A DNA stretch of 64,000 nucleotides from NCBI GenBank assembly GCA_030695945.1, contig JAUYOG010000018.1:1-64000 (forward strand), written 5' to 3'. Shown in pieces: positions 40,523 through 48,528 of the stretch (position 1 is the stretch's first letter; every line of letters starts with the position of its first letter). Under the pieces are notes generated by a model. It had not been told where the DNA came from, did no database searches, and worked only from the letters and a program-made list of their open reading frames with translations. The stretch comes from Ramlibacter sp. (GTDB lineage Bacteria; Pseudomonadota; Gammaproteobacteria; Burkholderiales; Burkholderiaceae_C). The position numbers were made by a program, and so were the translations under genes.

Positions 40523-40774
40523 TCAGGCGAGCACGTGGAAATCGATGACGATCTCGCCGGCCTCGCGCCGGACGTATTCGATGCCCAGCCGTTCGCCGAA
40601 TGCCTGGCGCAGCTGCGACAGCAGGGGCAAAGGGTCATGGTCGTTGACGAAACGCATGGTCTCGCCGGCTTCCAGGCTTTGCAGGGCGCCGAAGATCGCG
40701 GCATGGCGGAAGCGCTTGGCGACGCCGCGCGCGTCGAAAGGGTGCACGTTGTTGATGACGGGAATGGTAGTCAT
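40523..40774 (-). CDS. DUF2249 protein
   Basis: 83 residues. PFDARGVAKRFRHAAIFGALQSLEAGETMRFVNDHDPLPL is the DUF2249 core; the His and NDHDP are typical. Found near NO reductases and hemerythrin-like genes. Function not established. Confidence 0.88.
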   Translation of the reverse strand: MTTIPVINNVHPFDARGVAKRFRHAAIFGALQSLEAGETMRFVNDHDPLPLLSQLRQAFGERLGIEYVRREAGEIVIDFHVLA

Positions 40775-40832
40775 GTGATTCTCCGGTTGTTCAGGTGAAA
40801 TTGGGCCGGCGCAGGCCGGCCCTCCAGGCTCA

Positions 40833-43109
40833 TCAGGATTGGGCCGTTGCCGCTCCCTCGATGGCCGGCGTGCGGCCGGCGGCCGGGCGCCTCAGCAGGC
40901 GCAGCGCGTACACCGCTAGGATGGCGGCGCCGATGGCGAAGACGATGTCGCCCGGCACCCGCATCCACACCAGCGTTTCCATCACCGGCGAGTGGATGAT
41001 CTCGGGCGAGCGTGCGAACCACAGGCCCTTGCTGATGCTGGCCCAGGCCTGGTAGATGCCGGCCGGCAGCAGCGACATGAAGACCATCATCGCCAGGCCG
41101 ATGTTCAGGCCCCAGAAGGCGGGCTTGAGCAGGTTGTCGGCGTGCAGGTGGCGCTCGTAGAGGCCGCGCAGGCAGAACAGCATCAGGCCGATACCCAGCA
41201 TGCCGTACACGCCGAACAGGGCCGCGTGGCCGTGGGCCGCCGTCATGTTCAGGCCCTGCACGTAGTACAGCGCGGCCGGCGGGTTGATCGCGAAGCCCAG
41301 CAGGCCCGCGCCCACGGTGTTCCAGAAACCGACGGCGACGAAGCACATCACCGGCCACTTGTAGGCGGCGAGCCACGGCGCGCTCTTGCTGCGGCGATAC
41401 GTCTGCAGCGCTTCCAGGCCGATCAGCGTGAGCGGCACCACTTCCAGCGCGGAGAACACCGAGCCGACGGCGATCACCGAAGTCGGCGTGCCGGTGAAGT
41501 ACAGGTGGTGCAGCGTGCCCAGGATGCCGCCGAACAGGAACACGATGGTTTCCGCCACGATGGCGCGGTTGGCGCTCTCGGGGCGCACCAGGCCGATGCG
41601 GGTGAAGATCAGCGCGATCACGGCGGTGGCGAACACTTCGAAGAAGCCCTCCACCCAGAGGTGGACCAGCCACCAGCGCCAGTATTCGACCATGGAGTAG
41701 TGCGTGCCCTGGCCCCAGGTGAGCGAGGTCGCGTAGAAGCCGCCGATGCAGGTGGCCGACAGGAACACCATGGCGATCAGGCCGCGGGACTCCGACGGCT
41801 TCATCAGCGCCGGCCACAAGGCGCGGCCGAGCAGGAGCGCCCAGAACAGCAAGCCGATGAACAGCAGGATCTGCCAGACGCGTCCCATGCTCGTGAACTC
41901 GAGGCCCTGGTTGCCCAGCCAGAAGCTGAAGTCGACACCGTTGCGCTGCAGCGTCCCGATCCAGCCGGTCGCGGTGGAGCCAACGACGATGGCGATCAGC
42001 GCCCAGAACAGCACGTCCACGCCGAGCTTCTGGAACTTCGGTTCCTTGCCCGAGAGCAGCGGCGCGATGTACAGGCCCGTGGCCAGCCAGGCGGTGGCGA
42101 TCCAGAAGATGCCGACCTGGGTGTGCACGGTGCGGCTGACCACATACGGCAGCACTTGTGCGAGCGGGATGCCGAAGAACGACTGCCCTTCGACGGCGTA
42201 GTGCGCGGTGACCACGCCCATGCCGATCTGCAGCAGGATCAACCCGACCACGGCGAAGAAGTACTTGCGCGTGGCTTTCATGGAAGCCGTCGCGGGGGCG
42301 TTGAACAGCGGGTCGGCCTTGGGCGCGCGCGCTTCTTCCTCGTGCTTCGTGCTGCCGTGCAGCCACAGCATGGCGGCGATGCCGGCGAGCAGCAGGATGA
42401 TGCTGACCATCGACCAGATGGCCGACGACGTCGTGAGCGTGTTGCCCACCAGCGGCTCGTGCGGCCAGTTGCTGGTGTAGGACAGGTCGGTCTCGCCCGG
42501 CCGGTCGGTGGCCGCGGCCCACGAAGTCCAGAAGAAGAACGCCGTGAGGGCCTTGCGGTCGGCGGCGGCAGGCAGCGCGTCTTCGCTCATCGCGTACTGG
42601 TCGCGCAGCTTGGACAGCGTCTGGTCGGTACCGAACAGGCCGTCGTAGTGGGCCGCGACTTCGCGGATCGCCTGGGCACGCTCGGGCGATACCGTGATGG
42701 TGTCCTTGGCCTTGTCGTACGTATTGCCGCGCATTTCCTCGCGCATCACGGCGGCGACCGCGGCGCGATCGGCCGTGGAAGGTTCACCGGTGGTCTTCGA
42801 ATGCTGCTTGGCGCGGATCGCCTGCAGCGCGACGGCTTCACGGTGCAGCCAATCGGCGGACCAGTCCGGCGCAACGTAGCTGCCGTGGCCCCAGACGCTG
42901 CCGAGTTGCTGGCCGCCCGTGGACCGCCATGCCTGCTGGCCGTACTGGATCTGCTCGCCGGTGAAGAGAACTTCGCCCTCGGTCGTCACGACCGCCTTGG
43001 GGATGGGCGGCGCCTCGAGGTAGATCTGCCAGCCCAGGTACCCGAGTGCCCCGAACGACAGCACGAAGATGAGGCCCAGCCAGCGCCAGAGCCTTGCGGT
43101 GCTTTTCAT
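40833..43109 (-). CDS. norB: Quinol-dependent nitric oxide reductase
   Basis: 758 residues, the single-subunit qNOR form: N-terminal extension (about 1-220) fused to the heme-copper core. FeB and heme ligands appear in VHLWVEGFFEV, GTLHHLYFTG and AAHGHAALFGVYGM. Reduces 2 NO to N2O using quinol. ATG 43109 chosen. Flanked by two DUF2249 genes; first enzyme gene of an NsrR/FNR operon. Confidence 0.95.
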   Translation of the reverse strand: MKSTARLWRWLGLIFVLSFGALGYLGWQIYLEAPPIPKAVVTTEGEVLFTGEQIQYGQQAWRSTGGQQLGSVWGHGSYVAPDWSADWLHREAVALQAIRAKQHSKTTGEPSTADRAAVAAVMREEMRGNTYDKAKDTITVSPERAQAIREVAAHYDGLFGTDQTLSKLRDQYAMSEDALPAAADRKALTAFFFWTSWAAATDRPGETDLSYTSNWPHEPLVGNTLTTSSAIWSMVSIILLLAGIAAMLWLHGSTKHEEEARAPKADPLFNAPATASMKATRKYFFAVVGLILLQIGMGVVTAHYAVEGQSFFGIPLAQVLPYVVSRTVHTQVGIFWIATAWLATGLYIAPLLSGKEPKFQKLGVDVLFWALIAIVVGSTATGWIGTLQRNGVDFSFWLGNQGLEFTSMGRVWQILLFIGLLFWALLLGRALWPALMKPSESRGLIAMVFLSATCIGGFYATSLTWGQGTHYSMVEYWRWWLVHLWVEGFFEVFATAVIALIFTRIGLVRPESANRAIVAETIVFLFGGILGTLHHLYFTGTPTSVIAVGSVFSALEVVPLTLIGLEALQTYRRSKSAPWLAAYKWPVMCFVAVGFWNTVGAGLLGFAINPPAALYYVQGLNMTAAHGHAALFGVYGMLGIGLMLFCLRGLYERHLHADNLLKPAFWGLNIGLAMMVFMSLLPAGIYQAWASISKGLWFARSPEIIHSPVMETLVWMRVPGDIVFAIGAAILAVYALRLLRRPAAGRTPAIEGAATAQS

Positions 43110-43143
43110 GATTGCCTTTCCTTGAATGCTTTTTTTCGAGATC

Positions 43144-43431
43144 TCATTGCCCGCCGCAGGAACCGCAGCACTGGCCATTGCTGTGGGGGTCTCCCAGCTT
43201 GCTGATGGCGACGCGCCAGGTGTCGGGACCCTGCTCCAGGTACTCCCACGCGAACTTGCCGGGGTACTGGGCCTGGAAGACGTTGCGCAGCGGCTTGGGA
43301 TCGTGGTCGTTGACCAGTTCCAGCGCGCCGCCGGCCGCAAGGCCCGCGAAAGTCGAGAAGATGAGCGAATGGCGCTGTTCGCATGCGAGCGCGCGAACGT
43401 CGATCCGGGTGGGGGTTGCAGCTTGGGTCAC
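43144..43431 (-). CDS. DUF2249 protein with Cys-rich tail
   Basis: 95 residues. DUF2249 core (IDVRALACEQRHSLIFSTF, LVNDHDPKPL) plus a tail GQCCGSCGGQ with three Cys, which could bind a metal or Fe-S cluster. First gene of the norB operon. Confidence 0.87.
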   Translation of the reverse strand: MTQAATPTRIDVRALACEQRHSLIFSTFAGLAAGGALELVNDHDPKPLRNVFQAQYPGKFAWEYLEQGPDTWRVAISKLGDPHSNGQCCGSCGGQ

Positions 43432-43456
43432 GGGCAGGTCCTTTCAGAGGCGGTTA

Positions 43457-43480
43457 AAGGTGTATTTAGAATGCACCTAT
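43457..43480 (-). promoter_or_regulatory. NsrR operator of the norB operon
   Basis: GGTGTATTTAGAATGCACC (43459-43477) is an 8-3-8 inverted repeat matching NsrR sites. It covers the transcription start predicted from the FNR box and overlaps the -10 hexamer (TAGCAT, 43484-43479), so NsrR would block the promoter. Confidence 0.8.
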
Positions 43481-43506
43481 GCTATTTGCCGGCTGAGCCC
43501 CGGGAC

Positions 43507-43520
43507 TTGACCTGGATCAA
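43507..43520 (-). promoter_or_regulatory. FNR/DNR box of the norB operon
   Basis: TTGATCCAGGTCAA on the minus strand fits TTGAY-N4-RTCAA. Its centre is 32 bp from the centre of the -10 hexamer, the class II FNR geometry. Confidence 0.8.
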
Positions 43521-43542
43521 CCCCCGTGTAATCCGCGCCGGC

Positions 43543-43556
43543 TTGATCTGGCGCAA
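43543..43556. promoter_or_regulatory. Second FNR-like box
   Basis: TTGATCTGGCGCAA, a one-side-perfect FNR/DNR site 36 bp beyond the first. It could add to norB activation or serve the gene at 43593, though no good -10 lies on that side. Confidence 0.5.
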
Positions 43557-43592
43557 ATCGCAGGCATACCAAAAGTGACAACCTCTGCGCCC

Positions 43593-44000
43593 ATGCCATC
43601 TGCCTCACATTTCGACCAGCTCCTGAAGGCCGCCGCCGCGCAGCCCGACCCGCAACGCCTGCTTTTCGTCTTCGCGCAGGCCGAGCTGCCGGAGGGCGCG
43701 ACCGAGGAGCAAAGGAAGAATTTCGTCGCCGGCAAGGGCGGCGCGCTGACGCCCCTGGCCTGCGTCGACAAGGCCCCGGCCGACCTCTCGACCTTCGATG
43801 CGCTGGTGGACGAGTCCCGCAACGCGTGCCCGCCCTGGCAGGTGCTGTTCGTCGCCGCGCTGGCGGGGCAGGACGGCAAGCCGCCCTCGACAGCCCTGGT
43901 GGACAGCGCACTGCACGCGATGGTCGAGGCCGTGAAGGCGGGCCGATTCGGCAGCTACATGGCGCTCTCGCCAAACGGCGAGCCGCTGGTCATGTCCTGA
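43593..44000 (+). CDS. Conserved hypothetical protein
   Basis: 135 residues from ATG 43593 (GTG 43575 possible). FDQLLKAAAAQPDPQRLLFVFAQAELP and PLACVDKAPADLSTFDALVDE define a small family sometimes labelled ribonucleotide reductase alpha in databases; I see no reductase motif. Its end overlaps the ctaA end by 46 bp, convergently. Confidence 0.75.
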   Translation: MPSASHFDQLLKAAAAQPDPQRLLFVFAQAELPEGATEEQRKNFVAGKGGALTPLACVDKAPADLSTFDALVDESRNACPPWQVLFVAALAGQDGKPPSTALVDSALHAMVEAVKAGRFGSYMALSPNGEPLVMS

Positions 44001-44965
44001 CCCGGTGTGGCCTGCGAAGCCGGGCGCCCTCTCCCGGCGGCAAGACTGAGCGTCGCGGCCAGCAGCAATGCGGCCACGATGTTGTGGGCCAACGCCGCGG
44101 GCAAAGCCAACGTACCCCGCACCAGCATCACGCCCAGGACTGCTTCGACGGCCAGCAACACCACCAGTGCCGCGCCCATTCGGCGCCCTTGCCTCCAGGA
44201 CACGATCCCCAAGGGCAGCAGCACGGCGAAGACCGCCACTGCGCCCATGCGGTGCAGCCATTGCACGAGGGCACCGGACGGATTCGTCGGCGCCGCCGGA
44301 TCGAAGCCCGGCGCCTGCCACGGATCCAGTGCCTGCCATGACGCGCCCGCCATGTCGCAGCGAGTGAGTTCGGGGCAGCTGAGGCCCGCGTAAGTCGCGT
44401 TCACCATGCCACCCAACGCCACCTGCGTCACCAGCAGTGCGATACCGGCCCACGCCCAGCGCGAAAAGTCCGCGCCACCCGCGACGGGCCTGCGAGCGAG
44501 CAATTCGGCCAGCCGGCAGCTCAACGCGAACATCGCGAACCCGCCGACGAGGTTGCCCAGCACGACGGCAGGGACTTTCGCGTTGGCGGTCCAGCGCCCG
44601 AGGATGGCGAGGAACAGGGCAAGGAACAGCAGCCCGAGCACGATGGTCCCTTCGCGCCGCAGCACCGGCGCCTTCGACCAGGTGTTCATCACCATCACGA
44701 TGATGAGGAGCAGCGCCGCCACCGCGGCGACGCGATGCGAGATGCGCGCGGCCGTCACCAGGCCGGTCGGTGGTGTCACGACGCCTTGCTGCCTGTCCCG
44801 CAGGCTCTGCCCGTAACACTGCGGCCAGGGCTCGCACCCCAGCCCGGATGCCGACAGGCGAAGGAATGCGCTCAGGCTGGTGATGGCCAGGACGAGCACG
44901 GCGCAGGCCAATGCCAATTTCCGCAGTGAGGCCATTCGGCCGATGTCTCCAAACATCCTTTGCAT
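43955..44965 (-). CDS. ctaA: Heme A synthase (COX15/CtaA)
   Basis: 336 residues, eight membrane segments. His-containing stretches ARISHRVAAVAALLL and WLHRMGAVAVFAVLL are the family ligands. Converts heme O to heme A. With cyoE at 47643 it gives this locus a full heme O/A supply. Lies beside the heme-copper operon. Confidence 0.9.
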   Translation of the reverse strand: MQRMFGDIGRMASLRKLALACAVLVLAITSLSAFLRLSASGLGCEPWPQCYGQSLRDRQQGVVTPPTGLVTAARISHRVAAVAALLLIIVMVMNTWSKAPVLRREGTIVLGLLFLALFLAILGRWTANAKVPAVVLGNLVGGFAMFALSCRLAELLARRPVAGGADFSRWAWAGIALLVTQVALGGMVNATYAGLSCPELTRCDMAGASWQALDPWQAPGFDPAAPTNPSGALVQWLHRMGAVAVFAVLLPLGIVSWRQGRRMGAALVVLLAVEAVLGVMLVRGTLALPAALAHNIVAALLLAATLSLAAGRGRPASQATPGQDMTSGSPFGESAM

Positions 44966-45021
44966 GCTAACCCTCGCAAAACGAGCATTGGCGCGGCTTT
45001 CGCCTGTGTGCAGCGCATCAC

Positions 45022-45035
45022 TTGAGATATATCAA
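45022..45035. promoter_or_regulatory. FNR-type box upstream of the heme-copper operon
   Basis: TTGAGATATATCAA fits TTGAN-N4-ATCAA. A weak -10 (CACGAT, 45058-45063) is centred 32 bp on, which would give a leader of about 28 bases before ATG 45098. Confidence 0.65.
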
Positions 45036-45097
45036 CACCTGCCAAAGAAGCGCCCGTCACGATACCCCACCAATTCAGTCAACAAGAGGAGACATTC

Positions 45098-45250
45098 ATG
45101 AGCGATGACGACGAGACCGGCAAGGTGCCCCTGGTGCAGCAACTGCTCGACAACCCGTTCCTGCTGTTGTTCCTGGGGGTCCTCATCCCCATGGTGGTGT
45201 ACACGCTGTGGGGTGTCATCGACATCCTGACCATTCCCCTGGCCAAGTAA
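45098..45250 (+). CDS. 50-residue single-span membrane peptide
   Basis: 50 residues with one transmembrane helix (NPFLLLFLGVLIPMVVYTLWGVIDIL). AGGAG lies about 6 bases before ATG 45098. First gene of the oxidase-like operon, likely a small accessory subunit. Not recognised as a named family. Confidence 0.82.
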   Translation: MSDDDETGKVPLVQQLLDNPFLLLFLGVLIPMVVYTLWGVIDILTIPLAK

Positions 45251-45260
45251 GGAGCACGCC

Positions 45261-45800
45261 ATGAGCGCAATTCTTCCGCCGGCGGAACGGCTGTGGTGGA
45301 AACACCCCCTGGACCGCGTCGAAGGCACCTGGATCGCCATCGCCTTCGCCTGGTGCATGGTCATGTTCTTCATGATGATCTACTGGCATGCCTACGGCAA
45401 GCAGAACCTCTCCACCGAGACATACAAGACCACGCCGGAGCAGTTCTCCGCCAAGGCGCAGGCCGTGGTGGACAAGTACACCGTGCGCACCGAGACGGCG
45501 GACAAGATCCCCGTGGTGGCGCCGCCCGAGGGCAGCGATGTGTACCTCGTCGCGCGCCTGTGGGCCTGGTGGCCGATCCTGGAGCTGGAAAAGGGCAAGA
45601 CCTACAAGCTGCACCTGACGGCCATGGACTACAACCACGGCTTCTCGCTGCAGCCCGCCAACATCAACATCCAGGTGGTGCCGGGCTATGAGCACGTGAT
45701 CAAGGTGACGCCCAACCAGTCGGGCACCTTTTCCGTGGTGTGCAACGAATATTGCGGGATCAACCATCACCAGATGGTCGGCCGCATCTACGTGAAATAA
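45261..45800 (+). CDS. Cytochrome c oxidase subunit II-like protein with CuA site
   Basis: 179 residues, one N-terminal transmembrane helix (about 24-43) and a periplasmic cupredoxin domain. CuA ligands are complete: H126, C161, E163 (carbonyl), C165, H169, M172. Shorter than aa3 subunit II (usually two helices), like the compact subunit II of ba3 and sNOR-type enzymes. Accepts electrons for subunit I from cytochrome c or cupredoxin. Confidence 0.92.
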   Translation: MSAILPPAERLWWKHPLDRVEGTWIAIAFAWCMVMFFMMIYWHAYGKQNLSTETYKTTPEQFSAKAQAVVDKYTVRTETADKIPVVAPPEGSDVYLVARLWAWWPILELEKGKTYKLHLTAMDYNHGFSLQPANINIQVVPGYEHVIKVTPNQSGTFSVVCNEYCGINHHQMVGRIYVK

Positions 45801-45811
45801 GGAGGGCCGCA

Positions 45812-47545
45812 ATGTCCGCAACCCTTCCCCTGCCGACCGTTCCCGTGCGCGGCGGCACGACTTACCGCACCTGCCCGCGTTCCGGGCTGCAGTTCGAGGC
45901 CCAGGCCGAGAAACTGATGATCGCCAATGCCGTGATCGCCGTGGTCGCCCTGCTCGTGGGCGGCATCCTGGCCATCGGCGTCGTGCTCACGCGCTGGCCC
46001 GCGGTGCACTGGCTCGCCGCCGACACCTTCTACATGGTGCTCACCGCGCATGGCATCGACATGCTGATCTTCTGGATGATCTTCTTCGAGATGGCCGTGC
46101 TGTACTTCTGCTCGTCCACGCTGTTGCGATGCCGCATCGCCACCCCCTCGATGGCTTGGCTGGCGCTGGCGCTGATGCTGATCGGGGCGGTCATGAACAA
46201 CGTCGCCGTGTTCCAGGGCGGCTCCAGCGTGATGATGACGTCCTACGTGCCGATGATGGCCGCGCCCACGTTCTACCTCGGCCTCATCCTCTTCGCCGTC
46301 GGCGCGCTGATCGGCTGCTTCGTGTTCTTCGGCACGCTGGTGATCGCCAAGCGCGACAAGACCTACGAGGGATCGGTCCCGCTCGTCACGTTCGGCGCGA
46401 TCACCGCCGCCATCATCGCGGTGTTCACGATCACGTCCGGTGCGATCATCCTGATCCCCACGTTCCTGATGTCGATCGGACTCGTGAAGTCGGTCGATCC
46501 GCTGGTTTACCGCACGATCTGGTGGGCCTTCGGCCACTCCTCCCAGCAGGTCAACGTCGCGGCGCACATCTCGATCTGGTACGCAGTGGCGGCCATCTGC
46601 TTCGGCGCCAAGCCGATGTCCGAGCGCGTGAGCCGCGGCGCCTTCCTGCTCTACATCCTGTTCCTGCAACTGGCCAGCGCGCACCACCTGCTGGCCGACC
46701 CGGGCATGTCCACCAGCTGGAAAATCGTCAACACGAGCTACTTCATGTATTTCGCCGTGCTGGCATCGATGATCCACGGCCTCACCATTCCGGGGGCGAT
46801 CGAGGTGGCGCAACGCGCCAAGGGCTTCAACAAGGGGATGTTCGAGTGGCTGCGCAAGGCGCCATGGGGCAACCCGGTGTTCTCGGGCATGTTCATCTCG
46901 CTGATCGGCTTCGGCTTCCTGGGCGGCATCTCGGGCGTGATGATGGGGACCGAACAGCTGAACATGCTGATCCACAACACCATCTACGTGCCGGGCCACT
47001 TCCACGCCACCGTGGTGGTGGGCACCACGCTGTCGTTCATGGCGCTGACCTACTTCCTGATCCCCGTGTTGTTCCGCCGCGAGATGATCGTGCCGGGCCT
47101 GGCCAAGCTGCAGCCCTACCTGTTCGGCCTGTCCATGTACTTCTTCTGCCTCGTGATGATGGGTGCCGGAACGCTGGGCGTGTCGCGCCGCCACTGGGAT
47201 ATGGCGCTGACCGGCGCCGCCCTGGGCTACGAATGGCCGGGCGCCGCCTACCTCATGATGGCGCTGGTGGGGCTGGCGGGCGTCGCCGCCATCGCAGGCG
47301 GCGGGCTCTACATCTACATCACGGTGGGTTCGCTGCTGTGGGGCAGGAAGCTGGATACCGGCAAGGTGAGCCCGACGTTCACGCCGATCCCCCGCACGGC
47401 GCCGAGCGGGGTGGTGCAGACCTACGGTTCGGCCGGGTTCGCGGCGCCTGGGACCTTCATGCTGGCGATGCTGTTCCTGGTGGCCTTCGTGCTGTACTAC
47501 TTCATCAACTGGAAGTACCTCGGCCAGCTCTGGGGCCTGAGCTGA
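45812..47545 (+). CDS. Heme-copper oxidase-type subunit I lacking the cross-link tyrosine (sNOR-like)
   Basis: 577 residues, 12 or more transmembrane segments. Ligands present: low-spin heme H80 and H398, high-spin heme H396, CuB H242, H291, H292. Helix VI reads GHSSQQVN, so the position four after H242 is Gln246 instead of the Tyr of GHPEVY. Loss of the Tyr is expected in nitric oxide reductase-type members such as sNOR of nitrifiers, which also pair with a CuA subunit and SCO. I therefore suspect NO reduction, but O2 reduction is not excluded. Confidence 0.85.
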   Translation: MSATLPLPTVPVRGGTTYRTCPRSGLQFEAQAEKLMIANAVIAVVALLVGGILAIGVVLTRWPAVHWLAADTFYMVLTAHGIDMLIFWMIFFEMAVLYFCSSTLLRCRIATPSMAWLALALMLIGAVMNNVAVFQGGSSVMMTSYVPMMAAPTFYLGLILFAVGALIGCFVFFGTLVIAKRDKTYEGSVPLVTFGAITAAIIAVFTITSGAIILIPTFLMSIGLVKSVDPLVYRTIWWAFGHSSQQVNVAAHISIWYAVAAICFGAKPMSERVSRGAFLLYILFLQLASAHHLLADPGMSTSWKIVNTSYFMYFAVLASMIHGLTIPGAIEVAQRAKGFNKGMFEWLRKAPWGNPVFSGMFISLIGFGFLGGISGVMMGTEQLNMLIHNTIYVPGHFHATVVVGTTLSFMALTYFLIPVLFRREMIVPGLAKLQPYLFGLSMYFFCLVMMGAGTLGVSRRHWDMALTGAALGYEWPGAAYLMMALVGLAGVAAIAGGGLYIYITVGSLLWGRKLDTGKVSPTFTPIPRTAPSGVVQTYGSAGFAAPGTFMLAMLFLVAFVLYYFINWKYLGQLWGLS

Positions 47546-47550
47546 AATGA

Positions 47551-47633
47551 AAGCTCCCCCCCGAAGCGCCTTCGGCGCCTCCCCCTCAAGGGGGCGCCAC
47601 CAGCGGCCCGGCGAAGCCGGTTCCGCGGTGGCC
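47551..47633. repeat. Comamonadaceae-type palindromic repeat
   Basis: Multi-hairpin GC-rich repeat (CGCCTTCGGCG, CCCTCAAGGGGG, CCGGCGAAGCCGG) between the subunit I and cyoE genes, ending in CGCGGTGGCCC. I recognise its pattern from other Comamonadaceae genomes. The cyoE frame is open through it, but the homologous start is downstream. Confidence 0.7.
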
Positions 47634-47642
47634 CACGCTGGA

Positions 47643-48509
47643 ATGACCATGCGGCTGGCGCGCGACGTCCTCTCCCTGTTCAAGCTGCGCATCGGCATGC
47701 TGATCATGGTGACGGCGCTGGTGGGCCTGGCGGTGACGCCGGGCGCATCGCTCGGCGCTGTCCAGGTCCTCGTGCTGGCGCTGTCGGTGCTGGTGGCGTC
47801 GGCCAGCGCCGGCGCCTTCAACCAGTATGTCGAGCACGACAGCGACCGGCTGATGGCACGCACCCGCAAGCGCGCCTTCGTCACCGGGGCGCTGCCGCAC
47901 CATCCGGGCTGGCTGCTGCTGATCGGCGTCATGCTGGCCGGCTCCGTCGCGGCGGCCTGGTACTCGCTCAACGCCATGGCGGCGATGTATGTTTTCCTCG
48001 GCGCGTTCTTCTACGCCGTCGTGTACACCGTATGGCTCAAGCAGCGCAGTGCGTGGAACATCGTGGTCGGGGGTCTCGCCGGCAGCTTCGCCGTGCTGGC
48101 CGGCGCGGCCGCGGCGGACCCGACGCCCGGGCCCCTGCCGCTGCTGGTTGCGCTCGTGCTGTTCCTCTGGACGCCGCCGCACTTCTGGAGCCTGGCGATC
48201 GCCAACCGTGCGGACTATGCCGCGGCGGGCGTCCCCATGTTGCCGGTGGTGGTGGGTACCGAGCGAGCCGCCTGGATCGTGTTCTACAGCACCGCCGCGC
48301 TGGTGGCGGCATCGCTGCTGCCGCTCGCCTTCGGCGCGGGCCCGGTCTATGCGCTGGGCGCGGCCGGCGGCGGCATCCACTTCCTGCGCAAGTCGTGGCA
48401 GCTCGCCCGGTACCCTGAGCGCAAGACCGCGATGGGCTCGTTCTTCGCATCCCTCATCCAGCTGAGTGCGTTGCTGGTCGCGGCCACCGTCGACGGCCTG
48501 TTGCGCTGA
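47643..48509 (+). CDS. cyoE: Protoheme IX farnesyltransferase (heme O synthase)
   Basis: 288 residues, UbiA-type prenyltransferase with about nine helices. NQYVEHDSDRLMARTRKRA is the NxxxDxxxD-type motif (Glu at the first acidic position); a second Asp motif ANRADYAAAGVPMLP follows. Makes heme O from heme B. ATG 47643 chosen. Also called ctaB. Confidence 0.93.
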   Translation: MTMRLARDVLSLFKLRIGMLIMVTALVGLAVTPGASLGAVQVLVLALSVLVASASAGAFNQYVEHDSDRLMARTRKRAFVTGALPHHPGWLLLIGVMLAGSVAAAWYSLNAMAAMYVFLGAFFYAVVYTVWLKQRSAWNIVVGGLAGSFAVLAGAAAADPTPGPLPLLVALVLFLWTPPHFWSLAIANRADYAAAGVPMLPVVVGTERAAWIVFYSTAALVAASLLPLAFGAGPVYALGAAGGGIHFLRKSWQLARYPERKTAMGSFFASLIQLSALLVAATVDGLLR

Positions 48510-48528
48510 AGGAGCGGAGAAGTACGCG

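Noticed and set aside
40992-43205. 737-codon open frame opposite norB
   Set aside because: Antisense shadow of qNOR with His/Arg/Gly-rich composition and no family resemblance.
43575-44000. Ribonucleotide reductase alpha annotation for the 135-residue protein
   Set aside because: Far too short and without the catalytic Cys or radical motifs; left as hypothetical.
45788-47977. 729-codon minus-strand frame opposite subunit I and cyoE
   Set aside because: Low-complexity antisense shadow; both overlapping + genes are certain.
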